DNA of 64,000 bases from Pleomorphomonas diazotrophica (GCF_002844595.1 NZ_PJNW01000015.1:1-64000); one strand, 5' to 3'. Counted from the first letter of the stretch, positions 7,623 to 16,174 are shown. Program-made: numbers and translations. The notes: generated by a model not told the origin, from the letters alone.

Positions 7623-8282
7623 TCAGTGGCCGTGGGCCAGCGCCTTGAGCTCGTCGTTTTCGTGGACGTGCCGGCCGGTGCCGGAGCGACCCATCAGCGC
7701 CACGATGGCGTCGGCGACGGTTTCGGCGGTGATCGCGCCATAGCGCGACAGCGGGCCGGCCATCACCGGGGTGAGGGCGGAGAAGACGCGCTGGGCCAGG
7801 GCCTCCATGGGGCGCGGCTCGGCACGGTGGCCGATGAGCATGCCGGGGCGGACGAGGTCCACCCGGTCGAAGCCGAGGTCGGTCACTGCCCGCTCGATGG
7901 CGCCCTTGGTGCGGAGATAGAAGCCGGGACCGCCGGCGCCGACCGAGGTGACGAGTATGAACTGGCGTGCGCCGAGCGCCCGCGCGCCGGTGGCGACGGC
8001 CAGCACATAGTCGTGGTCGACGCGGGCCATGGCCGCCTCCGAGCCGGCCTTGCGGATGGTGGTGCCGAGGCAGGAGATGGCGATGTCGAGCCCTTCCGGG
8101 GCGAGCGGACTGAGGAGGGCGCCCGGCGTGGCGCAGAGCTGCTCGAAATCCACCTGATGGCCCGATGCGGTCGAGCCGCGCCGCACGAGGCTGACGAGGT
8201 CGACGTCGCGGCGGGTGTCGAGGCGGGTGTGCACGAGGCCGCCGATCAGCCCGGTGCCGCCGGCGAGAAGAACGCGGGTCAT
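7623..8282 (-). CDS. NAD(P)H-binding atypical SDR (TIP30/NmrA-like)
   Basis: The protein (219 residues) starts MTRVLLAGGTGLIGG, a GxxGxxG cofactor loop of atypical SDRs, and contains AISCLGTTIRKAG, FILVTSVGAGGPGFYLRTKGAIE (S and YxxxK positions) and LVRPGMLIGHR. These features match the HTATIP2/TIP30-like group, whose bacterial members are of uncertain function. ATG 8282 is preferred over longer forms because GGGGGAAGG lies about nine bases upstream. No operon partner is evident. Confidence 0.85.
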   Translation of the reverse strand: MTRVLLAGGTGLIGGLVHTRLDTRRDVDLVSLVRRGSTASGHQVDFEQLCATPGALLSPLAPEGLDIAISCLGTTIRKAGSEAAMARVDHDYVLAVATGARALGARQFILVTSVGAGGPGFYLRTKGAIERAVTDLGFDRVDLVRPGMLIGHRAEPRPMEALAQRVFSALTPVMAGPLSRYGAITAETVADAIVALMGRSGTGRHVHENDELKALAHGH

Positions 8283-8363
8283 GGGAAGGCCTTCCCCCAA
8301 TGCTCTCAGCGCTAAATGGTATGTCGCCAAGGTTGTGCAAGGCTGGTCTTTAGGCGGGGGCTA

Positions 8364-8474
8364 TACCAAGCGCATTGAAAATGCGGCTTGGTATTCCGCT
8401 TGCCGATTTCTCATGGCCCTGATGCACATGAGAAATCGGCAATGGCTCAATGAGCGGATGCGAAGCATCTTCGC
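8364..8474. repeat. Cluster of three hairpins between convergent-side genes
   Basis: Three stem-loops follow one another: TACCAAG/CTTGGTA at 8364-8393, a perfect 14-bp stem GCCGATTTCTCATG/CATGAGAAATCGGC at 8402-8440, and GCGAA/TTCGC at 8460-8474. Together they look like a repetitive palindromic element placed upstream of one gene and downstream of another. No second copy was found in this window. Confidence 0.55.
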
Positions 8475-8483
8475 GAGTTGGCA

Positions 8484-9461
8484 TTATGGTCGCAGAAGCA
8501 CCTTGCCGATCTTGCCGGGGGCCTGCGAGGCGATGACGGCGTCCTTGATCTGGTCGAGCCCGAAGATCGCCTCCACCGGCAGCTTCAGCTCGCCGGCGGC
8601 GACGAGGCGCATCAGCTCGCCGATCAGCGCGGCGCGCTTCTCCGGCGCCATGTCGGCGCTGACCTTGGAGCCCCAGAAGCCCTTGACCACCGCCTGCTTG
8701 AAGATGGTGGCGCCGGAGGGAATGCGCATGGGCTCGCCGGCCATGCTGCCGAAGGAGACGAGGAGGCCGTTGTCTCCGAGAAGGTGCATCAGGTCGCCGC
8801 TGGCGTCGCCGCCGATGGAATCGACCGCCGCGCGGATGGAGGCGCCGCCGGTGATCTCGGCCACCCGCTCCTTCCAGCCCGGCGAGGCGGTGGAGACGGC
8901 GTTGGCGATGCCGAGGCGCGTGAGTTCGCCGACGCCCTCGTCGCGGCGGACGAGGTTGACGACGTGGACGCCGCGCGAGGCGGCCAGCATGGCCAGCGTC
9001 CTGCCGACGGCGCCGTTGGCGGTGTTCTGGATCACCCAGTCGCCCTTGCCGACGCCGAGGAACTCGAGCAGCGCGATGGCGCTGAAGGGCATGGCGATGA
9101 GCTGCGCCGCCGCCTCGTTGGGGATGACGTCGGGCAGCGGCACCAGCGCCTTAGCGGGCGCCAGGAAATACTCCGCCCATGTCTGGTGGACGCCGGCCGC
9201 CGCCACGCGGGCGCCGGGCACAACGCCTGTCACCCCGGGGCCGACGGCATCGATGATGCCCACCGCCTCGCTGCCGCCGATGGCCGGCAGCTCGGGCTTG
9301 TAGCCATACTGGCCGCGCACCGTCCAGAGATCGTGGTTGTGGATGGGCGAGAGGATCGTCCGGATGCGCACCTCGCCCTCGCCGGGCTCGGGACGGGGGC
9401 TGTCGGCGGACAGGAGAACCTCGGCCGGTTCGCCGAACGTGCGGTGGATGGCGCTCAACAT
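8484..9461 (-). CDS. Zinc-type alcohol dehydrogenase-like / enoyl reductase family (MDR) oxidoreductase
   Basis: The 325-residue medium-chain dehydrogenase has the GroES-like N-terminal domain (ILSPIHNHDLWTVRGQYGYKPELPAIGGSEAVG) and a Rossmann domain with WVIQNTANGAVGRTLAMLAASRG. The overall pattern is closest to the mitochondrial trans-2-enoyl reductase/quinone-reductase branch, which lacks catalytic zinc; the classical zinc cysteines are absent. It is cytoplasmic and NADPH-dependent by family. The gene following on the same strand (9495-9923) is 33 bp away on its upstream side and may be co-transcribed with it. Confidence 0.88.
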   Translation of the reverse strand: MLSAIHRTFGEPAEVLLSADSPRPEPGEGEVRIRTILSPIHNHDLWTVRGQYGYKPELPAIGGSEAVGIIDAVGPGVTGVVPGARVAAAGVHQTWAEYFLAPAKALVPLPDVIPNEAAAQLIAMPFSAIALLEFLGVGKGDWVIQNTANGAVGRTLAMLAASRGVHVVNLVRRDEGVGELTRLGIANAVSTASPGWKERVAEITGGASIRAAVDSIGGDASGDLMHLLGDNGLLVSFGSMAGEPMRIPSGATIFKQAVVKGFWGSKVSADMAPEKRAALIGELMRLVAAGELKLPVEAIFGLDQIKDAVIASQAPGKIGKVLLRP

Positions 9462-9494
9462 CGCTTGTCTCTCAATTTTTGGGTGCCGGCGGCG

Positions 9495-9923
9495 TCAGGC
9501 CTCGACCTGCCACTCGGCCAGCGGGAAGAGCCGATCATAGGCCCAGTTGAAGACGAAGGCGTAGGCCATGTAGAAGGCCGCGAAGGAGATGTCCATCATC
9601 AGCGCCTGCCAGATGGTGATGCCGAGAAAGAGCGCGATGAAGGGCATCAGCACGGCCAAGAGCCCCGCCTCGAACAGCACGGCGTGAAAGACCCGCATCA
9701 CCGCGCCCTTGGCGGTGGTGCCGCGCGCCGCGCGGAGGCCGAGGTCGAACAGGTAGTTGTAGACAAGGCTCCACAGCGTGGCGACCACGGCGACGATGGC
9801 GCTGAGCACGCCGATGTCCATCATCGGCTGGTGAAAGGCCCATGCGCCCAAGGGCGTCACCAGCGCAAGGCCGATGATCTCGAAGCTGATGACGTGGCGG
9901 ATCCGGTCGGGCAGAGAACGCAT
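9495..9923 (-). CDS. PACE family multidrug efflux transporter (tandem BTP domains)
   Basis: The 142-residue inner-membrane protein has four transmembrane segments made of two similar halves. Each half begins with the bacterial transmembrane pair pattern: RHVISFEIIGLALVTPLGAW near residue 8 and RVFHAVLFEAGLLAVLMPF near 75. The glutamates in SFE and FE match the conserved acidic residue of the proteobacterial antimicrobial compound efflux family, whose prototype AceI exports chlorhexidine and polyamines. ATG 9923 has AGGAGG six bases upstream. A longer frame upstream runs through repeat DNA and is not coding. The substrate is unknown. Confidence 0.88.
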   Translation of the reverse strand: MRSLPDRIRHVISFEIIGLALVTPLGAWAFHQPMMDIGVLSAIVAVVATLWSLVYNYLFDLGLRAARGTTAKGAVMRVFHAVLFEAGLLAVLMPFIALFLGITIWQALMMDISFAAFYMAYAFVFNWAYDRLFPLAEWQVEA

Positions 9924-10336
9924 GCAACCTCCTGGTGCCGGCTGACGGGGAGGCCGTCCTTGCGTGAGGGCAAGGATATATACGGATGGGGCGGGGTGCA
10001 ATGCGGTGGGGAGGAGGGTTGGGAGCGAGAGTGCGGGGAGCATGATAGGAGCCGCAGCGCATTCTCGTCCTGAGGTCCTGCGCCTGAAGCGCAGGATGAC
10101 AATTAAATGATATAAAACATATACTTGACGCACATCCAGATCGCCGCTGCCGGACGATCTCCCCTCGCTATCACGCCGTCATCCTGCGCTTCAGGCGCAG
10201 GACCTCAGGCAGAAAAGGGCGCGAGGTCGATATCGGTCTCCCTTCGCTTCAGGAAGGGTACATAGCTGGCGAGATCGTGTTTTGTTAAGTGCTATTATGA
10301 TAGCAACAGAACGGATAATCGCCTATAATAACCATC
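9924..10336. repeat. Gap holding a family B composite repeat (10040-10242)
   Basis: A forward arm (CCTGAGGTCCTGCGCC TGAAGCGCAGGATGAC, 10069-10100) and its inverted partner (near 10188-10210) face each other around an AT-richer spacer with ATGATATAAAACAT. The outer ends are CGATATCGG-like. No coding sequence was seen between the PACE gene and hipB. Confidence 0.7.
10290..10329 (+). promoter_or_regulatory. hipB operator and -10 box
   Basis: TGCTAT-N4-ATAGCA (10290-10305) is a perfect inverted repeat, followed by TATAAT at 10324-10329, only eight bases before the ATG at 10337. HipB proteins repress their own operon at such palindromes. The short distance suggests a leaderless or nearly leaderless transcript. 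Confidence 0.55.
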
Positions 10337-10636
10337 ATGTTCGCACTTAGCCTCACTTCTCCATCGGACATCCTCGCGGGTGTCGCAGCGCGCATGAAGC
10401 GCCGGCGCCTCGATCTCGATCTGACGCAGCGCGAACTGGCGGCGCGGTCGGGCGTGTCCTACGGGTCGCTCCGGCTGTTCGAGGAAACGGGCAAGGCGTC
10501 CTTCGAGGCCGTCGTGAAAATCGCCTTCGCCCTGGAGGCGGAAGCGGAGTTCGAGGCGCTGTTTCCGCCGCGGCCGGTGAAGACGCTTGACGATGTGGTG
10601 GGCCGTCCGGTGAGGCAGAGGGCGCGCCGGAAATGA
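10337..10636 (+). CDS. hipB: HipB-like antitoxin, XRE family HTH
   Basis: The 99-residue protein carries one Cro/C1-type helix-turn-helix (LDLTQRELAARSGVSYGSLRLFEETGKASFEAVVKIAFAL). It should bind its operator as a dimer and neutralise the HipA kinase encoded immediately downstream, with which it overlaps by four bases. The ATG at 10337 lacks a Shine-Dalgarno and lies next to a -10 box; an internal ATG at 10394 would remove 19 residues but keep the HTH. The arrangement and family are typical of HipBA type II modules. Confidence 0.88.
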   Translation: MFALSLTSPSDILAGVAARMKRRRLDLDLTQRELAARSGVSYGSLRLFEETGKASFEAVVKIAFALEAEAEFEALFPPRPVKTLDDVVGRPVRQRARRK

Positions 10637-11883
10637 AATTCGCTCCCATCCGGAAAATGCAGGTCCTGCTCAACCTCTTGGGTGTGCGGCGCGAGCTCGG
10701 AACGCTGGCGTGGAGCGCGGACGAGCGGCAGGCCTATTTCGAGTATGCCCCCGGCTTCGTTGTCGCGCCGCTGCCGGTCTCGCCCTTCCGCCTGCCGGTC
10801 AGGGCCGGGCTCACCGCCGCCCGCTCCGTGCCACGGGAGTTCGAGGGGCTGCATGGCCTGTTCAACGACAGCGTGCCCGATGGCTGGGGGCGATTGCTGC
10901 TCGACCGGCGGCTTGCCAACATCGGCGCGAAACCGGGCGACGTGAGCCCGATCGATCGCCTGTCGGCGGTGGGCGGCAACGGCATGGGCGCGCTGGTCTT
11001 CGTGCCCGAGCTTCCGAACGATCGGGGCGGACAGGACGATCTCGACTGGTTCGTCGAGCAGGTGGATCGCGTGCAGGGCGAGATGGAGATCGCCGATATC
11101 GATGCCTTGCAGGCGGCGCAAGGCGGCTCGGCGGGCGCCAGACCGAAGATCATGATCGGCCTCGACGGAGGAAAGCAATCCTTCCGTCTCGACTATGGCC
11201 TCGGCCTGCCCGAGGGGTTCGAGTCCTGGCTGGTCAAGGGCCGCGCCATCGGCGACAGGGACGATATCGCCGTGGAAGAACATGCCTATGCCCTGATGGC
11301 GCGGGACGCCGGCATTGAGATGGCCCAGACGTCGGTCATCAAGACCGCGCGGGGCAACCGCCTGTTCGCGACCAGGCGCTTCGACCGAACGGCGAGCGGC
11401 CGCCTGCACATGCACACGGCCGGCGGCCTTCTCAACGCCAGCCACCAGGAGGCTTCACTCGATTACGGCGCCCTTCACAAGCTGACCGCCGTGCTGACGC
11501 GCAACAGCCGGGACGTGGCGCGGATGTTCCGCCACATGACGTTCAACGTGCTGGCGCACAACCGCGACGACCACGCCAAGAACCACGCCTTCCTGATGGA
11601 CGGCGGCGGCAAGTGGACGCTCGCTCCGGCCTATGACCTCACCTTTTCCGATGGTCCGGCCGGCGAACACAGCGCGGCCATCGCCGGCGAAGGCCGCCAT
11701 CCGGGCCGCGACCACCTCATCGCCGTGGCAAAGGACGCCTCGATCCCCGAACGCGAGGCCCTAGGGATCATCGACGAGGTACGGGCCGCGATCGCCCGCT
11801 GGCCGCGATGGGCCGACGAAGCCGGCCTTGGAAAGGCGCGGACAGCCGAGCTGGATGGCAAGCTGAACGGCGCGCGGGGGTAG
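10633..11883 (+). CDS. hipA: HipA-like serine/threonine kinase toxin
   Basis: The 416-residue protein has the N-terminal HipA domain and the kinase fold. Seen motifs are FNDSVPDGWGRLLLDRR near residue 77, the phosphate-binding loop GGSAGARPK near 167, the catalytic HNRDDHAKNHAF near 308-318, and the metal-binding AYDLTF near 333. These positions almost equal those of E. coli HipA (D309, N314, D332), so activity is expected. HipA kinases phosphorylate aminoacyl-tRNA synthetases and cause growth arrest. ATGA overlap with hipB indicates translational coupling. Confidence 0.93.
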   Translation: MKFAPIRKMQVLLNLLGVRRELGTLAWSADERQAYFEYAPGFVVAPLPVSPFRLPVRAGLTAARSVPREFEGLHGLFNDSVPDGWGRLLLDRRLANIGAKPGDVSPIDRLSAVGGNGMGALVFVPELPNDRGGQDDLDWFVEQVDRVQGEMEIADIDALQAAQGGSAGARPKIMIGLDGGKQSFRLDYGLGLPEGFESWLVKGRAIGDRDDIAVEEHAYALMARDAGIEMAQTSVIKTARGNRLFATRRFDRTASGRLHMHTAGGLLNASHQEASLDYGALHKLTAVLTRNSRDVARMFRHMTFNVLAHNRDDHAKNHAFLMDGGGKWTLAPAYDLTFSDGPAGEHSAAIAGEGRHPGRDHLIAVAKDASIPEREALGIIDEVRAAIARWPRWADEAGLGKARTAELDGKLNGARG

Positions 11884-11938
11884 GCCCGCTCGCCGATATC
11901 CGCCGCCCGCCGGAAGCTCCAGCGGGCGGCGGTATGGT

Positions 11939-12964
11939 TCAGGCGCCGAGCTCCGCCACGATCTCCTTGAGGCGGGCCATGGTGTCGGCCGGCAGGCGCG
12001 GCTGGCGCACCGCTTCGAGGTTGTCGCGGATCTGCCGTTCCGAGGTGAAGCCGGGGATCGGGATGGTCCGCTCGGAGACGGAGAGGATCCAGGACAGCGC
12101 GCCCTGCGGCAGGCTCCTGCCATCGGCGGTCAGCAGCGGCGCGACCTTCTCGAGGATAGCGAGATAGTCCTCGTTGGCGGCGCCGGCCTTGAAATACTTG
12201 AGCCAGGGCGCCGAACTGGCGCGTATGTCGGTGCCGCCGAGCGTCGCCTGCCGGCCGTATTTGCCGCTCAAGAGGCCCATGGCGAGCGGCATGCGCGCCA
12301 TCGAGTAGAGGCCGCGCGCCTCGATGAGCGCCAGCATCTCCTCGGAGGTGTCGAAGACGTTGAGGTCGTGCTGCACCACCGTGAAGCCCGGATAGTCGGC
12401 GACGGCCGCGACGAGGCGGGGGTAATCCGAACTCCAGCCGTAGCTGCCGATCAGCCCCTCGCCGCGCATCGCCTCCAGCGTGTCGAACACCGGCCGCGCG
12501 ATGTCGAGCTCGAGCTCGTTGTGGTGCAAGAGCACCATGTCGACGAAGGGCCGGCCGAGCCGCCTGAGCGATCCCTCGACGCCCCGGCGGATGCCGGCCG
12601 GGCTGAGATCGTTGGGCTCGATGACGCGGGTGACGGGGTCGCCGATATAGCCGCACTTGGTGACGATGACGACGTCGTCCTTGTCCTTCAGCGCCTCGCC
12701 CAGCAGGAGCTCGGCGTTGCCGGCGCCATAGGCGGCCGCCGTGTCGAAAAGGCGCACGCCCAGGTCATAGCCGAGGCGGATGCCGGAAATGGCGTCCTCG
12801 GGCGATATCGACCCGTAGCTCGACGGCCCGGTCGGCCAGATCATCATCCCCCCGGCCGCCCAGGTGCCGAGGCCGATGCGCGGCACCGTCACGCCGTTCC
12901 AGAGGGTGATGTTGTCGACGGAGGTAGATTGGCTGAGTGATTGCGTGTCTCTCTCGGAAGGCAT
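11939..12964 (-). CDS. Aldo/keto reductase family oxidoreductase
   Basis: The 341-residue cytoplasmic protein is a NADPH-dependent (beta/alpha)8 barrel. The catalytic tetrad is readable: D74 and Y79 in FDTAAAYG, K103 in IVTKCGY and H in VLLHHNE near 148. IPIPGFTSERQIRDNL near the C-terminus is the cofactor-binding region. It resembles L-fucose/D-threo-aldose dehydrogenase-type AKRs, but the substrate is not certain. ATG 12964 is chosen for GGAGAG shortly upstream; the open frame extends 53 codons further without coding character. No operon partner. Confidence 0.9.
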   Translation of the reverse strand: MPSERDTQSLSQSTSVDNITLWNGVTVPRIGLGTWAAGGMMIWPTGPSSYGSISPEDAISGIRLGYDLGVRLFDTAAAYGAGNAELLLGEALKDKDDVVIVTKCGYIGDPVTRVIEPNDLSPAGIRRGVEGSLRRLGRPFVDMVLLHHNELELDIARPVFDTLEAMRGEGLIGSYGWSSDYPRLVAAVADYPGFTVVQHDLNVFDTSEEMLALIEARGLYSMARMPLAMGLLSGKYGRQATLGGTDIRASSAPWLKYFKAGAANEDYLAILEKVAPLLTADGRSLPQGALSWILSVSERTIPIPGFTSERQIRDNLEAVRQPRLPADTMARLKEIVAELGA

Positions 12965-13170
12965 GGCATCTCTCCCTGTTTGCCCGGACGAGATAGACGC
13001 AAACTTGAAGCGTTTTAAGCGTGCAGATTTGAAAGACGGGGTGCAGGGATGAAGGATGGACATGTGCTGGACCGAAGCCAAGGTCAGGATGACGCGCTGC
13101 CCCTCTTGAACCTTCGCATTCACGGTGCGAAAAGGCCGCCGCTTTTCTCATGACATTCTCCCCGCAGCAT

Positions 13171-13184
13171 CGTAACATGTTACG
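13171..13184. promoter_or_regulatory. 14-bp palindrome upstream of mazEF-like genes
   Basis: CGTAACATGTTACG is a perfect palindrome, 15 bp before the antitoxin start codon. MazE/MazF complexes repress their own operons at such sites. The position makes it the likely operator. Confidence 0.6.
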
Positions 13185-13199
13185 AAACAGAGGCGGATC

Positions 13200-13430
13200 A
13201 TGCCACGAACCACAAACGAACCAGTCCCGGCGCCAAAGCGCATGGCGAACTATCGCCAGCGGATGCGGGCCGCTGGGCTGCGCCCTGTTCAGATCTGGGT
13301 GCCTGATACGCGCTCGCCGGACTTTGCCGAGATTTGCCGGCGGCAGGCGCGCGCCGTTGCTGCGAGCGATCCGGCGGGCGATGATGTGATGCGCTTCATT
13401 GAAGACGTGTATGAATGGCCGGAGACGTGA
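13200..13430 (+). CDS. MazE family antitoxin (DUF3018-like)
   Basis: The 76-residue protein begins with basic residues (APKRMANYRQRMRAAGLRPVQIWVPDTRSPDF), the signature of the antitoxin MazE family formerly called DUF3018. It ends with an acidic tail (DDVMRFIEDVYEWPET) expected to wrap the toxin. GAGGCGGA serves as ribosome site for ATG 13200. The TGA stop overlaps the toxin ATG by one base, a coupling typical of type II modules. Confidence 0.85.
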   Translation: MPRTTNEPVPAPKRMANYRQRMRAAGLRPVQIWVPDTRSPDFAEICRRQARAVAASDPAGDDVMRFIEDVYEWPET

Positions 13431-13759
13431 TGCAGCGCGGCCAGTTCGTTCTGATTGCCGTGCAGGGCGATTATGGGAAACCGCGCCCTGCCTTGGTCGT
13501 CCAGAGCGACCTTTTTGCCGAGTTGCCGTCGGTTGTCGTGTGCCCCCTCACGACAACCCTTCGCACGGATGCCGACCAGTTTCGGATCGATGTGCAGCCC
13601 TCGCCGTCGAACGGGCTGCGCCAGCCATCGCAAATCACCATCGACAAGATTGTCGCCGTTCCCGTTGCCAAGGTTGGCGCGGTCGTCGGTCAGGCGGACG
13701 ACGCCCTCATGCTCCGCGTCAACAGGGCCCTAGCGGTGTTCCTGGGCATTGTCGGGTGA
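13430..13759 (+). CDS. PemK/MazF family endoribonuclease toxin
   Basis: The 109-residue protein has the small beta-barrel of MazF toxins: QRGQFVLIAVQGDYGKPRPALVVQSD, VVVCPLTTTL, and the SQITIDKIVAVPVAKVG strand. MazF toxins cut mRNA at short motifs; the motif here is unknown. Two starts are possible; ATG 13430 gives the one-base overlap with the antitoxin stop and fits family length, while ATG 13415 lies within the antitoxin gene. The 3' end overlaps the convergent EAL gene by 30 bp. Confidence 0.9.
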   Translation: MQRGQFVLIAVQGDYGKPRPALVVQSDLFAELPSVVVCPLTTTLRTDADQFRIDVQPSPSNGLRQPSQITIDKIVAVPVAKVGAVVGQADDALMLRVNRALAVFLGIVG

Positions 13760-14497
13760 ACTATCCCACGCCCCCAACCCCTCGAACACCGGCTTGCCGA
13801 AGTAGTACCCCTGGAACAGATGCGCGCCGAGGTCCTGGAGCGTGGTGAACTCCGCCTCCGTTTCCACCCCCTCGCAGAGGGCGGTGATGCCGAGGTCGCG
13901 GAGCATGCGGAGGGTGTTGTCGACGATGGCGCGGCGGGCCGGGTCGGCGTCGATGTCGCGGATGAGGTCCATGTCGAGCTTGACGATGTCGGGCTGGAAG
14001 CGGGCGAGCAGGCTGAGGCCGGCGTAGCCGGCGCCGAAGTCGTCGATGGCCGTCTTGAAGCCGATCGCCTTGTAGGTGGTCAGGATCTTCAGGAGGTGGT
14101 CGGTGTCGAGCGGTTCGTTCTCGGTGAACTCGAAGATGATGGACTCGCGCGGGAAGCCGACGCGCTCGGCGGTTTCCAGCGTGCGGCGGATGCAGGCGCG
14201 CGGCTCGTAGACGGCGTTGGGCAGGAAGTTGATGGAGAGAAGCGTGCCTCCGCCGGCCGGGAAGAGGCGCGCCGCCAGCTCGATGGCCTTGACGCGGCAT
14301 TGCTGGTCGAACCAGTAGCGGTTGTCGGCGTCCACCTTGGAGAGGACGCTACCGGCGCCTTCGCCACCCGCCCCGCGCACCAGCGCCTCATGGCCGTGGA
14401 TGCGGCGGCCCCGGGCGTCGACGATCGGCTGGAAGGCCATGGAGAAGGGCATGGGGAAGCCATCCTCGCGCTCGCACCCCTGACATCCTCGCTGCAT
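13730..14497 (-). CDS. EAL domain protein, probable c-di-GMP phosphodiesterase
   Basis: The 255-residue protein is a single EAL domain without GGDEF or sensor. The catalytic set appears intact: EALVRG (variant of the EAL motif), NFLPN, EFTENE, the IDDFGAGYAGL metal loop, DIVKLDMDLIR and EGVETEAEF, with a late QGYYFGKP. Such proteins hydrolyse cyclic di-GMP to pGpG. ATG 14497 is backed by GGAGGAGATCGG. The N-terminus MQRGCQGCERED holds a close cysteine pair that could bind metal or sense redox; this is speculation. It is convergent with the MazF toxin and overlaps its end. Confidence 0.9.
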   Translation of the reverse strand: MQRGCQGCEREDGFPMPFSMAFQPIVDARGRRIHGHEALVRGAGGEGAGSVLSKVDADNRYWFDQQCRVKAIELAARLFPAGGGTLLSINFLPNAVYEPRACIRRTLETAERVGFPRESIIFEFTENEPLDTDHLLKILTTYKAIGFKTAIDDFGAGYAGLSLLARFQPDIVKLDMDLIRDIDADPARRAIVDNTLRMLRDLGITALCEGVETEAEFTTLQDLGAHLFQGYYFGKPVFEGLGAWDSSPDNAQEHR

Positions 14498-14677
14498 GGC
14501 CGATCTCCTCCGCCTTTTCTTAGCCGGGGCGGGGTTACGGCGGCGTAAAGCGGGCAAATCTGGCGGACAAAAACCGGGGGTATCGGCGAGCGGGTGAACC
14601 ATATGCAGGCTTCATGCGTATCTCCCCGCAAGGCGGCGGCAGCCGTCGGCACGGCCTCTTGCGAGAGGAGAAGACCC

Positions 14678-15067
14678 ATGACCTCACGCCTGTTGCTCGC
14701 GTTCGCCATGTTCACCTGTCTCGCCGCGGCGCCGGCCGCCGCCTCGTCCGACCCCTCGCTGTTCGGCCTCTGGGCGCGCGGCGACGGCAAGGCCAAGGTG
14801 AAGGTGGTGCGCTGCGGCCCGCAGATCTGCGCCATCAACACCTGGGTGCGCGAGGGCGCCAGGGGCGAGAAGGCCGGCGACAAGCTGGTGATGTCCGTCC
14901 GGCCGGAGGAGGACGGCACCTGGAAAGGCACCGCCTTCGACCCGCAGCGCGACCGCACCTATCGCCTGACCATCGAGGTGGACGAGCGCTCGATGATGAC
15001 CCACGGCTGCGTGCTGGCGGGCATCGTCTGCAAGGAGATGGGCTGGACGCGGATCGCTGGGCAGTGA
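14678..15067 (+). CDS. DUF2147 family secreted protein
   Basis: The 129-residue protein has a signal peptide (MTSRLLLAFAMFTCLAAAPAAA) and a mature part typical of DUF2147: SLFGLWARGDGKAKVKVVRCGPQICAINTWVREG, a central RPEEDGTWKGTAFDPQRDRTYRLTIEV and a closing GCVLAGIVCKEMGWTR with a cysteine pair. These periplasmic proteins have no agreed function. ATG 14678 is supported by GAGAGGAGAAG; the upstream extension is unlikely. It stands alone before a repeat cluster. Confidence 0.85.
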   Translation: MTSRLLLAFAMFTCLAAAPAAASSDPSLFGLWARGDGKAKVKVVRCGPQICAINTWVREGARGEKAGDKLVMSVRPEEDGTWKGTAFDPQRDRTYRLTIEVDERSMMTHGCVLAGIVCKEMGWTRIAGQ

Positions 15068-15077
15068 GGGGGGAGGG

Positions 15078-15385
15078 TGCGTGATATCGGCGTTGCGCTT
15101 CGTTCTGCCTGAGGTCCACCTTGAATTCGCGCGCGAATTCAAGCGGCCTTCGCGGGGATGACAATTCATGATATAAAACAGTGTGTTAGCGTAGGGCTCC
15201 ACGAGTGCCGAGCTATCTCCCATTCCTATCAGGCCGTCATCCTTGCGAAAGCGAGGACCTCGGGACGAGAAGGTGGGAGGGATGTATCGGGCGCTCTTGT
15301 GGAGGGAGCGTGATATCGGCGTTGCGCTCTACTTTCCTGAGGTCCCCGCCTTCGCGGGGATGACAATTCATTGATATGACACAGC
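15078..15385. repeat. Family B composite repeat plus a second single arm
   Basis: The first unit (15078-15298) has a forward arm whose tip is replaced by the perfect 24-bp palindrome at 15120-15143 (CTTGAATTCGCG and its reverse complement), a spacer with ATGATATAAAACAG, and a reverse arm with GTCATCCTTGCGAAAGCG. A further forward arm (15305-15385) follows at once. No coding sequence was seen between 15068 and 15430. Confidence 0.8.
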
Positions 15386-15430
15386 GGTATAGCGCGGAGC
15401 CTTTCGGCTCGCCGGCCCTTCCCTCCGCTC

Positions 15431-16174
15431 TCACACGGCCACGAAGCCGCCGTCGACGAGGAGTTCTTCGCCGCCGATGAAGCTGCTTTCGGTGGAGGCG
15501 AGGAAGAGGACGGCCTTGGCGATTTCGTCGGTGTGGGCGAGGCGGCCGAAGGGGATGGCCTGGTGCATCCAGTCCTCGGCGCCGGCGTTGTCGCGGAGAT
15601 AGGTCTGCATGGCCGGGGTCAGCACCATGCCGGGGGAGACGACGTTGACGCGGATGCCCCGGCTCTTGAGGTCGGTGGTCCAGGTTCGGGCGAAGGAGCG
15701 GATCGCGGCCTTGGTGGCGCTGTAGACGGAGAGGGCGGCAAAGCCCTTGCTGCCGGCGCCCGAGCCGGTCAGCACCACGGAGCCGCCCGAGGACATCAGC
15801 GGCAGCGCCTTCTGCACGGTGAAGACCATGCCCTTCACGTTGATGCCGAAGACGCGGTCGAAATGGTCTTCCTCGATGGCGCCGATCGGGGCGGACTCGG
15901 AGACGCCGGCGTTGGCGAACACCACATCGACGCGGCCGTGGTCGCGCTCGATGCCGGCATAGAGCCGGTCGAGATCCTGGAGGTTGCTGACGTCGCCCCG
16001 AACGCCGACGGCGCCGTGGCCGATCTCCTTGAGCGCCTCGTCGAGCCGGTCCTGCCGGCGTCCGGTGACATAGACAAACGCCCCTTCCGCCGCGAAGGCC
16101 TTGGCCGTCGTGAGGCCGATGCCGTCGGTGCCGCCCGTGATCACCACCACCTTGCCGTCAAATCGCCTGGTCAT
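15431..16174 (-). CDS. SDR family oxidoreductase
   Basis: This 247-residue classical SDR has VVVITGGTDGIGLTTAKAF at the N-terminus, FANAGVSE in place of NNAG, VVLTGSGAGSKGF, YSATKAAIRSFARTW as the catalytic YxxxK, and GGEELLVDGG at the end. It starts at ATG 16174. Its promoter faces that of a TetR gene across about 90 bp containing two matching operators, so repression by that regulator is likely. The substrate is unknown. Confidence 0.92.
   Translation of the reverse strand: MTRRFDGKVVVITGGTDGIGLTTAKAFAAEGAFVYVTGRRQDRLDEALKEIGHGAVGVRGDVSNLQDLDRLYAGIERDHGRVDVVFANAGVSESAPIGAIEEDHFDRVFGINVKGMVFTVQKALPLMSSGGSVVLTGSGAGSKGFAALSVYSATKAAIRSFARTWTTDLKSRGIRVNVVSPGMVLTPAMQTYLRDNAGAEDWMHQAIPFGRLAHTDEIAKAVLFLASTESSFIGGEELLVDGGFVAV

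Noticed and set aside
8478-10073. 531-codon plus-strand frame across the oxidoreductase and PACE genes
   Set aside because: It spans two opposite genes and a repeat, with low-complexity composition.
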